A DNA stretch of 64,000 bases from Eucalyptus grandis (lineage: Eukaryota; Streptophyta; Magnoliopsida; Myrtales; Myrtaceae): positions 18,742,559 to 18,806,558 of the forward strand of contig NC_052614.1 of the NCBI RefSeq assembly GCF_016545825.1, given 5' to 3'. The number at the start of each line of letters is the position of its first letter. Position 1 is the first letter of the stretch. The notes below the pieces were generated by a model. That model had not been told where the DNA came from and made no database searches. It was given only the letters and a program-made list of their open reading frames with translations. Both the position numbers and the translations under genes were made by a program. Positions 48,262 through 59,099 of this stretch are shown here, in pieces.

Positions 48262-48728
48262 TAAGAACCCTGCTGTTGCTGTAGGACCCGAAAGAAACGA
48301 CATCCTTTACAATTACACCAAGAGAAGAGCCGCCATCCGATTCCACCTCGTAGTCACATTGCTCTAGGTGGTCACATCTGTAGTTGCCTGAATGCAGGGA
48401 CGCGCAAATTGGGTCCCTGCAGATTACTAGGTCCTTGTTGGGTCGATAAAGCGGATGTGGCGTCTGCAATAAGAAAATGATGGGAAGTTATTAGCACTTA
48501 TCACCCTGCATAACATCATGAGACCCTTCGAAACAAACATCTGAGCAAAGTTTTAGGATAATCAACAAAAATTCATAGAGACGACGACACCAACCTCAAA
48601 GTCAAGGGCACCTTGCCTCTGCTCAGATCACCTCTGAAAGAAGAAGAAGAGGAGTAGGAGGACAACGATACACACCAGCTCGACACAATTATCAGCAACG
48701 CGACCAAACCCGCTTTCTCTTTCCCCAT

Positions 48729-50013
48729 TCTTCCTGCCTCTCTCTCTCCCTCTCTCTGTATTACAACTGACGAATAAGCAAGACCAATATGTTCTTGGCG
48801 AAACTCAAACCCGTCCCTGTTCTTGTCCAATTATTCAGACACAGCAGCAGAAAGACCAGGTCGAGGGCAATTATAGGGCCGGTTTCTTGTATGATGGAGC
48901 GAATGATTGACGAGGATTTATGCTGATGTCTGTAATAATTGAGGAACCATTTTCTCCAGGAAATCCAAGCTCCTACCTTAACTCGATAATCAATGGTAAA
49001 CAGCTTTCGTTGGTTGTCAAACTTGGACTCGCAAATGAACAATCAGCCACCAAGTGACATGCCTCTACAACTTTGTAAACTCCCAGTACTGAGTTGCATT
49101 TTCTGTTTACTGACCGATGTCATAACAATGCATGTAAAGCCTCCAAATTGCACTTTCACAATGCATAATTGACCAAAAATTCTATACTGTTCCGATCAAA
49201 ATTATTGGTCAATGTAGCTTTACTGGTCCTATTGAGCCAATGATTTCATTTTGTGATAAGCACTTAGCAAATAGGAAAAAAAAATAGTCAATTGTATTTA
49301 TCACTTTGTTTCACTGGATTGACAAAATTGAATGCAAAGTGACAGCATGAGTTCACAGCAAGCGCTCGTTCAGAAACAGAAAAGACAAAACATCCGCACT
49401 ATTTGAACATATAGCGATTAACTAATCCAACATCATCAGAAAAACCAAAAAAACTCTCCCATTCAAACATTTAGAAGTGCCTATAACCGCAGTCTTCAGA
49501 CTCGAATGTCTCGACAATATGGAAAGGAACTCATCAGCGCGAAGATCCATACATAAACATCAAACACGAGAGGTTACAATAGTGCATCAAACGAACAATG
49601 ATTAGATAATAAGTAAAATACAACTATCAAATAAAATTGGTGATGACAGGAGTAGATTCAAATCACAAGATAGTGACATGAATTAAATTGGTGATGACAG
49701 GAGTAGATTCAAATCACAAGATGGTGACTCATTCATATATCCAATGTTAACATCATTTAGTATGATGGTAATTATATAACTTTAGTATATCTAGAATTAT
49801 TCTTGACAACAATGGAACGCCGGTAAATTTTCTAGAAAGGATCAGGCCTTATTTCCTTTCTACTGAATTTAAGGTACACGATAAAAACAGAGCATAGGAA
49901 TTTAAAAGCTCGTCTTAGCTGCCATAGAATCCTAATTAAAACAACAATATCACACAATCAATGAATCAATGGAGTGAAACTGGTCTTAAAAGTAATCGCT
50001 ATAAAAAAGCTAC
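48729..50013. other. Spacer, no recognised gene
   Basis: A CT/GA-rich stretch at about 48743-48765 fits a 5' leader of the aspartic protease. At 49623-49722 a phrase of about 45 bases ('aaattggtgatgacaggag...') occurs twice in tandem, about 55 bases apart. Otherwise nothing is recognised. Confidence 0.45.
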
Positions 50014-51189
50014 CTCTGAACAACTCAAGGTTCTGCATAGTGACATGATCGAGATTAATGATTGAAGGCAACCCCTTGCTTGCAGCGGCCAATTCCATCA
50101 GCTCCAGCTGTTCATCCTTCATAAGCTCCATGGATTCCTTGGCAATTCTGCAAGCAGTGGCCTTCTCCACTGCACCTTTTCATCTCTCTGCTTCTTTTTC
50201 TCGATGAAACTCTTCTTTTCTCTTTTTTCTCCGCCTTCCAAACAAAAAACCAGAGAAGTTGGTAAAGAAAAGAGAAAAGAAGAGGTGCTGCTTAACCAAT
50301 CAAATAAAGCAAAAGAAACTAACTAGTGAAAATGCAATATCAAGCTCAAATACTTACCCTAATAGATTCTTTCTGTAAATACTTCTCCCGTCGCTCTGAT
50401 TCTCGCCTTTGCTCACGTAGCAATCTCTCCTCCTCTCTATGCTGTTCACGCATCAACCTTTCTTCTTCCTTCCTTCTTTCACGATCAAATCTTTCCATCT
50501 CTTTCCTCATTCGTTCCTCAGCCCGCAATAGAAAAATACAGGATATCAGTACACGCCAAAGTTTTCTCCACAAAGCTCACATATCCTTAAGTGATAAATG
50601 AAAACCTTTCTCCTCAAAATATTTTCTTTCTCTAGTGCTTTGCGAATTCGGTTTTCATTAGCTTTAACTTCCCTAGCAATCTGGGCTTCTTCAATCTGCA
50701 ACAAAATGACATTTTTGGTCACCCTAAATCTATATTCAAAAGTGATGACAATACTCTGCTCTCAGAAGCATCAGAATTACCTTGCGTTTTCTCTTGACAT
50801 GCAGATCAGAAGTATCATGCAAAATTGTCCTGTCAGTCAGGGTAGAAGAATCTTCTTGACCGATAAATGGATGGATTCCTAGGTGAGCATCCATTTGAAT
50901 GTTAACAAAGACTCTCTTGGCTGAAGGGAATGATCATCTCTCAGAGGGGATAAAAAAACTGTTTCGCTCTCCATCTTCTTGCAAGACATGGCATACTCGC
51001 AGTCGGTGACCTCTAACACCATCAACACTAGGCAGCTTCTCACTTCTGTGAATAGATGACACTCTGGTAGTTGGCCCATCCACCAGGACATCAAGATAGT
51101 GAGTTTGGGCAATTCGTCCAGGGGGTACGGTATCTTGCAGGCTGGTCATGCAGCAACTGATACTCATGGTGGAGAAGTCTTGAAGCAGC
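50014..51189 (-). pseudogene. RLT (DDT-homeobox chromatin remodelling partner) exon fragment
   Basis: Minus-strand exons 50781-51189, 50606-50695, 50358-50516 and about 50014-50236 match the coiled-coil region of plant RINGLET/RLT proteins, which work with ISWI chromatin remodellers. Motifs: HEYQLLHDQPA, MDAHLGIHPF, AQIAREVKANENRIRKALEK, EERLLREQRRESERREK and AKESMELMKDEQLELMELAA. Splice sites are largely intact. The first exon needs at least two frame changes (near RNSF and before VNIQMD). The homeodomain (upstream) and DDT, WHIM and later domains (downstream) are not found. It is a middle slice of the gene in opposite orientation to the fragments at 41-45 kb. Confidence 0.75.
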
Positions 51190-52232
51190 CTGGATAATCA
51201 CACATAACACAAACATTGGCAAACCACATGACTTCGAAAATTGAATGTTAACAAGAGAAACTATCATCAGAATTTTATTAGATTCTTCTAAGAGCAGTAA
51301 AAGTTCTTAAAATTAAAAAAGACAATTCCAGTTTTCATACAGAAAGATAAGAAGAACAAACTTGTAAAAGTATCGAGAAAGGACATGTAGGGTGTAAGTA
51401 TATAGGCAACTACCTACATCAACCTCTCAAAAGAAAATTGGCATGAAAAGGTAAGTTTGAATTGAGAATTACATCCCCTCCAGTTCTCAACAAAGTATTA
51501 GTACCAAACAATTCTTGATAACTGCACTAAAAGGGACTGAAACTATTCAATATTTTTCCAAGCAGAACACTCATGTTATCATAAAAATATTTGTAACGAC
51601 ATTTCACAAACATATTCTTAATTCACAGGCACGAAGAAGTATGATCCTTGTAAACTTCTATTAACCCATGCAAGTGTAATCACAACAGAATATTTGCAAT
51701 AGTTAGCCACAAAACAAGGGGAAAAAAAAACATCACACAGGCAGAGCAGCAGGTAATACAAAATACACAGTAAAAGCCAGCCAAGAGCACTAGGACTCAT
51801 TTTATAGAGATATTGATGCATAAGTACCTTTCCTCTAAGTAAAGTATGCACCTGTCTCAGCTAGCCTAGATTCATTTCATGGAACTAACATTTATCATAA
51901 TGAGTACCTTAGAGTCTTAATGGATTATAGCCCTATAACAGTCAGCACAACTCTTCAAAAAGATTGAAACCTTTGGAAGATGACTACATCAAGGAAATAG
52001 CAGCAAATAACAAATTAAACGTCACACAATCTCCATATGCCAAGTAATGATCAACATACTAGAAGGTGTTCCTCTTTCTGTACAAAATTGCATATGTGTG
52101 GCTTTTCTTTTGCAGCTGTTTTGTATAGGGGCAGTACCCCCTTGGTACCTTCTTAATGGAATTTTCTTTATTGTTCAAACAACAACAACAACAACAACAA
52201 AGACATCTCAACAGGGAAAAGAAGCCACTGAC
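51190..52232. other. Spacer, no recognised gene
   Basis: AT-rich with no family match. A (CAA)n microsatellite lies at about 52180-52200. Confidence 0.4.
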
Positions 52233-52306
52233 TTTATTTGACATGGCATCCCGTCGAACATACACCTTGCCATCATAAGGATTCACGGGTCCTTTCTGCT
52301 CCTCAT
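52233..52306 (-). other. Possible isolated exon of unknown gene
   Basis: On the minus strand a segment bounded by a TTGCAG acceptor and GTCAGT donor reads DEEQKGPVNPYDGKVYVRRD, then AMSNK. The composition and tidy splice borders suggest a real exon, but I do not recognise the protein. It may belong with the RLT fragment or be another captured piece. Confidence 0.35.
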
Positions 52307-52699
52307 CTGCAACTACACAGATAACATGTTAAAGTCAGATAAGTGATGGAGTAAACATGAAATGAGAACTAAGAAGAGGAAGAACTCAGATAGATAGATG
52401 TGGCTGTCCAAATAAAATACCCCAAAGTTTGCACTCATATCCCGTTCTATCCATGGAAGTGCCCGTACTTACTATAATGATCTTGATCTATTTAGCACTT
52501 GCTATATTACCCAAGCAAAAAAAGCATATGACTTCTCAAGAAAAACCAGAAAGAGTGGTGTTTTTACATGAAAAGACAAGATTCTCAAGATCAAACAGCT
52601 GATCTTTACTAACTCATTACAAATAACGTAGGGCACCTTCACATCATACATGGGATATCTTACTAGTATACCATAGTAAAACAGAGCTCCTCCCAAGCA

Positions 52700-53120
52700 A
52701 TAATACCGTCGAACAGACACGGACGAAGGCGGAGGTCGCGAGAGGGAGGCGAAGGGGCATCGCGACGACGCCGAGTCGGGGCGACGGCGGAGGCGAAGCG
52801 TCCGAAGGCGAAGGCGCAGCGGAGGGGCGTCGGCGTCGGAGTCGGGGGCGACGAAGATAACCGGCTTGAGGCGTCGGCGTCGGCGTTGGAGTCGGGGGCG
52901 AAGGCGGAGGCGAAGCGTCGGGGCGGAGGCGAGGAGGAGGGGCGCGCGTCGCGGTTCACCGGAAAGGGCGTCGGAGTCGGGGGCGCGCCGGCAACCCGTG
53001 GAGGCGGAGGCGGAGGTGGAGGGGGCGTCGCGTCGTGCGGAGGAGCGTCGGCAGCGTCGGCAGCGTCGTGCGGAGGAGCGTCGGCAGCGTCGGCAGCGTC
53101 GGCGTGGAGATGGAAGCAAG
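52700..53120. repeat. GC-rich hexanucleotide-type repeat block (GTCGGC/GGAGGC)
   Basis: About 420 bases of drifting GTCGGC, GGAGGC and GTCGGGGGC units, with a cleaner duplicated unit GCGTCGGCAGCGTCGGCAGC near 53045-53100. Several long frames cross it on both strands (Asp/Ala- and Arg-rich); I take them as composition effects. It may be an exapted promoter/CpG island or a transposon core like the one at 47.7-48.0 kb. Confidence 0.5.
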
Positions 53121-53343
53121 GGAGGAGAGAGAGCAGAGGAGGGGAAGAGCAATGGAAGCACACCTACAGTTTTTGTTCTCCCCCACAACGGAACGGAGAA
53201 CGGGAGAGAGAAAGGAGAGAGAGGACGAATCGACGGATCGCAGAGGAGGGAGAGCGCGAGTGGTGGGCCCTGTGGAGGGTGCGCGCAAATTTTGAACCTC
53301 TGGCCCTCGCCTATGGGAGGCACGTGTCGAGATTCTAAAGGAT

Positions 53344-53371
53344 CTTACCCTCCGCCTACGTGGAGGGTAAG
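53344..53371. repeat. Perfect 10-bp hairpin
   Basis: CTTACCCTCC, an 8-base spacer, then GGAGGGTAAG. It stands at the edge of the GC-rich block and could be the end of a mobile element, but I could not find a matching partner or a flanking duplication. Confidence 0.5.
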
Positions 53372-53429
53372 ACCACCCAATATTTTCTCGATAAAAGTTA
53401 GGCTTCTAAATGGCAAAACGTGAAGAATC

Positions 53430-54190
53430 TTGAAAGCAATGTGTCTACGTAATTACATGCAATTTTGACGCAATGAAAGGAAGACGAAAAGATGGAAGTA
53501 TAATTTGGAGCTTAATTTTGCATTCATCAAGAAAATTTCCTTATGGGCCCATCTCTAACCTTTTGGGGAAAGTGGTTGACTCAACTTAGCAAGACAGAGA
53601 AAGAAAGAGACTGCACCAATACATGCAGAAGTCATTCATAATGTAAATGATCGACCTTTCGAGAGATGCGTCAATTGCTCAACATAGATAATTATTGCCA
53701 ACAGAGCCATGGCAAATGCATGAATGCTAATGGACAGAATAAAACTAGTAGTTCCTTTAAGTAGAGACACTACAAGGAAAAGGGAAATCGACTGCCATGT
53801 TAGTCATGGACTCACTTTCTATATGTAAGGGATGCCAAATTACTTTGCCTTAGAGTCAAAGTTCTTGTCTCCCGAGAATGTTGATGCATGAATTGGCTAG
53901 AGATCTCTCCACAGGCCAAAAGCTCTTTCTGCCTTTCACTCGCACTTACAGATCGACAGAGATGGGCTAAAGAGCCTTAGCAGAAACTACAGCATAATAT
54001 GTCCCAGTGCAACAGCAAAAACGTAAAGTCAGTCATCTCCACCCTTGTCATGTAGTTGGAGATCTTGGAATGACGCCGATCAACTAAAAACATTTCTATT
54101 AAAAAAAAAACTAAAAACATTGCCATGTATGGTGCTACCTGGTGGACACGCGGCTCCGCTCAGCTTCAACCACGTCGATTATCTCCTCCC
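53430..54190. other. Spacer downstream of the SWEET gene
   Basis: Nothing recognised; it would hold the 3' untranslated region and terminator of the minus-strand SWEET gene. Confidence 0.4.
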
Positions 54191-56363
54191 TTATCCCCGC
54201 AGCTGCTCCACTACCACTTCTACTTCCTGCTGCTCATCTACCACTTCTACTTGCTGCAGCTCCTCCACGACCACTTCTACTTCCTGCAGCTCCTCCACCA
54301 CTTCTACTTCTTGCTGCTCCTCCACTACCACTTCTACTTCCTGCTGCTCCACTACCACTTCTACTTTCTGCAGTTGCTCCACTACCACTTCCCTTTTCTT
54401 CCTGTATATGGTGTAAAACGCCATCTGAACCCCTCCTATTAGAAATCCCAACATGTTTGGTACCTGTGTCATGTATGGATACATTAAGTAGATAAAAAAG
54501 CAAGATTTATTGGAATGAAATAAGGATTGTGGGGTTGACAGTTTTCCACTTACTGCAATGAAGAAGTCTTTCTTGAGAAAGCCATAGGAAAACCACATGA
54601 TTGCATTGAGGGTGAGGAAGATTGATAAAGTTATCGACATAAACTCCACACTCTTGGTTTTTATGACTTTTCCCTGCCCATCCATATATTTTCATTCTAT
54701 TTCAGTAAAATGAAGTCAATAATAGTAGCAAAAATTGACAAAGTGAGTCGGTCTACTAATAATGGAATTAGTGTAAAAATATGCAAATTGTCTATAAATG
54801 TACGTGCTTCTAGATTTCGTCAAATTTAATTAATTTCTCACCAGGATGCATAGAGGAGCAATAAATACTCCTACCAAGAATATTGTGTAGATATATCCAA
54901 TAATATGTGCGTGCTTTGCTCCTTTTGATAAGAAGAAAGTGGTGAAGAATACTGCACCATACCCCGGTACGTTCATGCTCGGAAAAGCTTCAAGGTCAAC
55001 ATCTACAAAATCACAGTCTATTCGGTTAAGCATAAAAGAATACCAACTCCTTCATTGGCTTCTTAACAAGAAGGATTACCCTATCATTCCTCGAGGCATA
55101 GATGAGGTAAGCAACCACATAAGCAGCCTCGATAATGCAGCCAATTCCATTTATGGAAATTAGGAGGGTATCCTTCTTAACTGCTCCATAATACAATAGA
55201 AGCATGAAACTTATGAGTGACACCACATATGGGAATGATTGAAACCCCTGCGTTGATTTTCTCTTGAAAATTCCGTAGAAAGTGGGCCTGCCACACATAC
55301 CATCGAACCGAGTAGAAATTGTGATCCATTTTTGAAATATCTAGAACACACTAGACTATACATGCTTAAAGAATTAAGTATGCTTAATGGAGAAGAAATG
55401 AGTCGGCAACATTTCACATGCATGCAAGAAAAGCCAAGTCTTGAAGACTCTCAAATGATGAAGAAGCTTCTGGTACTAAGTGGGCAGTGTACTATACAAT
55501 AACCACACTTCAAGTGATGGAAGAGGCATGCTCATGTACAAACTAACCACTATCATGAGATCATTAGACTCCTCTACAACTTCTTTTTAGTACCCCGACA
55601 CCTCTCCAACAACACCTAAGAGTGACCTCAGTAGTTCTTTGCCTACACACAGCCATCCACAGCTCAATTCAAGACCAATATTCATGTATACCAGGAAAAT
55701 TAAAAAAAAAAAAAATCAACATGCATGAAAATGAAGATTTAATGTCTCAGCTGGTGAAATGGGAATATGACACCCGAGACTAGACCAGGCAAGTTGCAAA
55801 ATAACATACCAAGATAAGGCAAAAGTGAGAGGAAAATAATTCCACTTCTAAAAATAAAGCACATCTCATCAAATCAGTGACATTCATATGTTTGTTCTCA
55901 AAGAAGCTGCACAAGCAGAAGACAAAGAAGCTGAAATTTTATATTATTTTATTGTACTCAAAGTCGGTAGATATGGCGGTGATTCACGCCAATAAATAGG
56001 CTTGTACTTGATCAATTGAGTGTGTGAGGTCCACCTTGTGTGGGAAAACCCTCCACCGTGAGAGGTCTTAAACCTCCACTAATCTTCATCAAACTATTTT
56101 CTACAATTAATAAAATTATTTTCCCTCATATCTCATATCATATATACTTCAATTATCCTAGTTTATCCCTTATCCATCCATTACAAATTATATCATACAC
56201 TTGCACACAATATCATTAATAAAAAATTATCATCAATTCCAAAATCATGTTTCCGCATACTCACATCCAAATTTTCTAACAAGCTCATTATTATTTTAGT
56301 GAACAAAGGAAGATGATATAACTTACAATGGAGAAAGAAAGGTTATGAAGAAAATCACGGTGC
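54191..56363 (-). pseudogene. SWEET sugar transporter, exons 2-6, one-base deletion, repeat tail
   Basis: Minus-strand exons 56327-56363 (37 bp, GTVIFFITFLSP), 55080-55287 (PTFYGIFKRKSTQGFQSFPY, then the KKDTLLISINGIGC part), 54842-55002, 54554-54673 (TKSVEFMSITLSIFLTLNAI) and 54191-54463 (PNMLGFLIGGVQMAFYTIYR) match the SWEET (MtN3/saliva) exon pattern, with canonical splice sites throughout. SWEETs are seven-helix membrane uniporters for sugars. Exon 4 is 161 bp where the frame needs 162: one base is missing just before MNVPGYG, producing a stop (TGA) eight to ten codons into the exon. Exon 1 (first residues ending in Leu-Gly) is not in the 50 bp before the retrotransposon that starts at 56414, so it should lie beyond the window. 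After the last helix comes a Glu/Val/Gln repeat tail instead of the usual Ser/Lys-rich tail. The single deletion could be a sequencing error; otherwise it is a pseudogene. Confidence 0.82.
54200..54400 (-). repeat. Minisatellite encoding the SWEET C-terminal tail
   Basis: About seven tandem copies of a 24-30-base unit (on the + strand of the form CTCCACTACCACTTCTACTT) lie inside the last exon. In frame they encode units such as EVEVVVEEQQ and EVEVVEELQ, ending QLRG and TAA at 54191-54193. Confidence 0.8.
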
Positions 56364-56413
56364 CTGCAAAACAATTAAAAGAAGTCAAAAGTCATCGTAA
56401 CTTAGCTAGTATG
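56364..56413. other. SWEET intron 1 remnant next to the retrotransposon
   Basis: The polypyrimidine tract and CAG acceptor of SWEET exon 2 lie here (minus strand). No exon 1 is present. The bases just before 56414 (AGTATG) would be the left target-site duplication, but the right copy is outside the window. Confidence 0.5.
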
Positions 56414-57299
56414 TGTTGGAGAAATCCTCGTGAAGAGTTTTGAAGTTGACAAAATGTTTCCGCGCCTAGTATGAAGGTCTCCGCAGACTCGCGCTTAAAG
56501 TCCGAAGACTTCCACGCGCACTCAAGACTCAAAGTCTATCCTCATTGACAGCCTTCTGATTCGTTGAAGAAAGGTTATCCCGAACCGGATGTTTTGTTTG
56601 GGATTTAACCTTATCATCCGGAGAAGATCTCGTGGCTGGAGAAGACGTATCGTAATCCTTTGATTGATCAAGATTGATTCAATGACTGAAGATTTGATGA
56701 TTGTCTAAATATTATTGGAAGGTTTCGCTTATGGAAACCGAAATCCTCTGATTGTATGGGCGAACAAGATTGATGGGCTATCAACTCGTTCCTTTAATAG
56801 CTCGAACGATCTTCCTAATTGATTCCGTCCAACGGGTAGATTGGAGGAATTCCTTTGGAAAGTGCCAACGGGTATGATGGCATAAAGGAGTATATAAGGA
56901 AGACGTTCTTAGTTGTTTTAAGAGAGTGTGCGTGATTGAAAAATTCCAAAGTCTGAAGCTCCTATTTGTTTAGATAAATCTCTTGAGCGAATACTTGTAT
57001 ACAAAAGAGAGTCTATATTTGTGAGAGACCTTGAGGAGGTGTGATAGAACATCTACACTGTGGAATCAAGGCAAAGCCGTGCTGTAACTCCTTTGATCAT
57101 AGTGAAATCCAGCCCGTGGGCCGTCAAGTGCGGAAGAGTGGACGTAGGCTTGGAATAAGCCGAACCACTATAAATCCCGTGTTTGATTTTCTCTTCCTTA
57201 CTCTCTCTACATCGATCGTATTTCAATCTGTTGCATACGTATTTGAGAAAATAGTTTGTGCGCCTATTCACCCCCTAGGTGTTTACACTAGCAATATCA
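56414..57299 (+). repeat. copia-2 5' LTR (about 886 bp)
   Basis: Begins TGTTGGAGAAATCC and ends ...CAATATCA. The part around 56810-56960 matches 63670-63800 well (shared 'ttgattccgtccaacgggta'), but the first 300 bases differ strongly from the right-hand LTR. A TATA-like 'gagtatataagg' near 56890 fits the R-region start. Confidence 0.75.
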
Positions 57300-57301
57300 A
57301 T

Positions 57302-57312
57302 TGGTATCGAGC
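57302..57312 (+). other. copia-2 primer binding site, one base short
   Basis: TGGTATCGAGC lies two bases after the LTR; the usual initiator-Met-tRNA complement is TGGTATCAGAGC, so one A is missing. Confidence 0.65.
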
Positions 57313-57387
57313 ACAGTGTACTTACTTTATTTGAAGTGTTTTACTTCATAGTAAAAGATCCATGGCTAGTATGCTAGCACCAGGCTG

Positions 57388-58300
57388 ATGGAAGGGCAAA
57401 GCAATACTGCACCACCTTACTTTGATGGAAAGGATTACAACATCCGGAAGAACAAGATGAAAGCTTTCCTACGATCAAAGGATCCTCTCGGAATGGGACG
57501 TTGTAGAAAAGGAATTACTCCTACCACTCGCATCGCCTCGAAAGAGGAAAAGAAACCGAAGAATCCAGCGGAATGTCTCAAGAAGAAATAACCAAGAGAC
57601 GTACACTCGATGCAAAAGCAATTTATTCCTTATATTGTGCTTTATCACCAACTGAATATAATAGAATATCTTCTTGTGGTACAGAAAAGAAGTTTGGGAC
57701 AGATTGCATATCACCTATGAAGGAACAGACGAGTGAAGGAAACAAGAATCAACATTCTTCTCGGTCAATACGAAGCCTTCGTAATGAAACCCGGAGAATC
57801 AATATCCGACATGTTTAGTCGTTTTACAGATATTGTGAATGGTCTTGAAAATCAAGGTCAACCAACTTCGATCCCATGAAGGTAAACAAGCTACTGCGTG
57901 GACTCTCCAAGGATTGGAATCACATAAAGACTTCGATAAGAGAGACGCAGAGAATTATGCCACTATCTGTCGATGAGCTTATTGGAACTCTTCATCCTAT
58001 GAAGTGGAAAGGATCAATGAAGATGAAGATCCAAGAGGTAAGAAATCTATTGCATTAAAATCAAATGATGATTCTGATGTTACAGATTCTCAAGAAGATA
58101 TGGACGATGAGGAGCTTGCTCTCATGATAAGAAGATTCAAAAACTAAACAGAAAGGAAGAAGGTTCAACTCAAAGAAACAAGGCTTTCAAAGACAGCGAC
58201 CAAGTCTGTTGATGATGAGGAACCAAACAAAGATGTAGTCCGCTTTGAATGCAAGAAAAGGGACATATCGAGACCTAACTGTCCTCTTTTGAAGAAAAAG
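57388..58300 (+). pseudogene. copia-2 gag, frameshifted
   Basis: Starts at MEGQSNTAPPYFDGKDYN. Later gag motifs (KVNKLLRGLSKDWNHIKT, and LALMIRRFK followed by a partial zinc knuckle FECKK...RPNCP near 58245-58290) are in different frames, and the knuckle's conserved spacing is broken. No functional product is possible. Confidence 0.75.
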
Positions 58301-59099
58301 AAAGGAAAAGCTGAAAAATTTCGAAAAGCTCTCAAAGCTGAAACCCGAGTGATACTGAGTGTGAAGAAAGTGATAATGAATACGCCAATCTATGTCTCGA
58401 TGGCACACCGACTCGGACTGGGAACGCACTCGGGATCGAGACTCGCACAGGTGAATTTGAGGTAAGTAACTTTAAAATTCCTGTCAAAGTTTCTAAATAT
58501 ATTGAGGAATTATGCTTTAGTCTTAAGACTTCTCTCAAAAGAATTTCCAAACTAAAAAGGAAAACTCAGCTCTAAAGCTAAAAGAAAATGTTTTAGAAGA
58601 AAGAGTTAAAAGTCTAGACGTGTATGTTTCCAATCTTAAAGAAAATGAAGAAAATCTTTTAAAAGAAAATACTTTTTTAAAAACAGACTTATCTAATATA
58701 TCAAAGAAATTTTCTATGGGATCTGAAAAACTTGAGAAAATTCTTTCAGCACAAAGACCTTACTTCAATAAATCTGGTCTAGGTATGACAGAAGAAACAA
58801 TTCCCTTAATTGATTTTCCTAAAGTAAAAGAAAGAATCAAGAAAAGGCTTTCAAGTGAGGTTTACAAAAATCACTTCAAGAAAGTATTTGTTAAACCCGT
58901 AGGAAGAAATTCTCTTAAATGTTCAAAGTGCAACAGTCCGAGGATCACTTTGAAAAAGAGTGTCCTATGGTATGGAAACCTATTAAGAAAGTATGGGCTA
59001 ATACTGCTATCTTACTAACACCAAAGGACCCAAGAAAATTTGGGTACCAAAGAAAGCTTGAGACTCTTTGTTAAATGCAGTCTCCATCAAGAAACAGTA

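Larger units (their letters stand above)
46468..48728 (-). pseudogene. A1-type aspartic protease relic lacking both catalytic exons
   Basis: Minus-strand exons: 48632-48728 (MGKEKAGLVALL signal peptide), 48265-48463 (TPHPLYRPNKDLVICRDPIC, then CDYEVESDGGSSLGVIVKDV), 47047-47266 (CGYDQIPGPSNPFLDGVLAL, then GGFLFFGDDLYDSS in another frame), 46880-46958 (KHYSPGTAELLYAGKPTG) and 46468-46658 (ISMQDKMVIYDNERQLLG). They match plant aspartyl proteases of the nepenthesin/Asp1 type in order. The exons carrying the first Asp (DTGS) and the second Asp (DSGS) are absent: the gaps (48464-48631, 46659-46879) are too short and hold neither motif. A frameshift occurs near 47150, and a MITE interrupts the gene at 47459-48261. 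It cannot be an active protease. Confidence 0.78.

Noticed and set aside
52502..53323. 273-codon minus-strand frame, plus overlapping plus-strand frames of 185 and 150 codons
   Set aside because: They cross a drifting hexanucleotide repeat and flanking AT-rich DNA; open on both strands at once, with no recognisable domain.
53344..53371. Helitron 3' terminal hairpin
   Set aside because: No CTRR terminus at the right distance and no matching 5' end could be identified; kept only as a hairpin.
54200..54400. CRISPR-like array of short repeats
   Set aside because: Head-to-tail minisatellite without unique spacers, inside an exon of a plant transporter gene.
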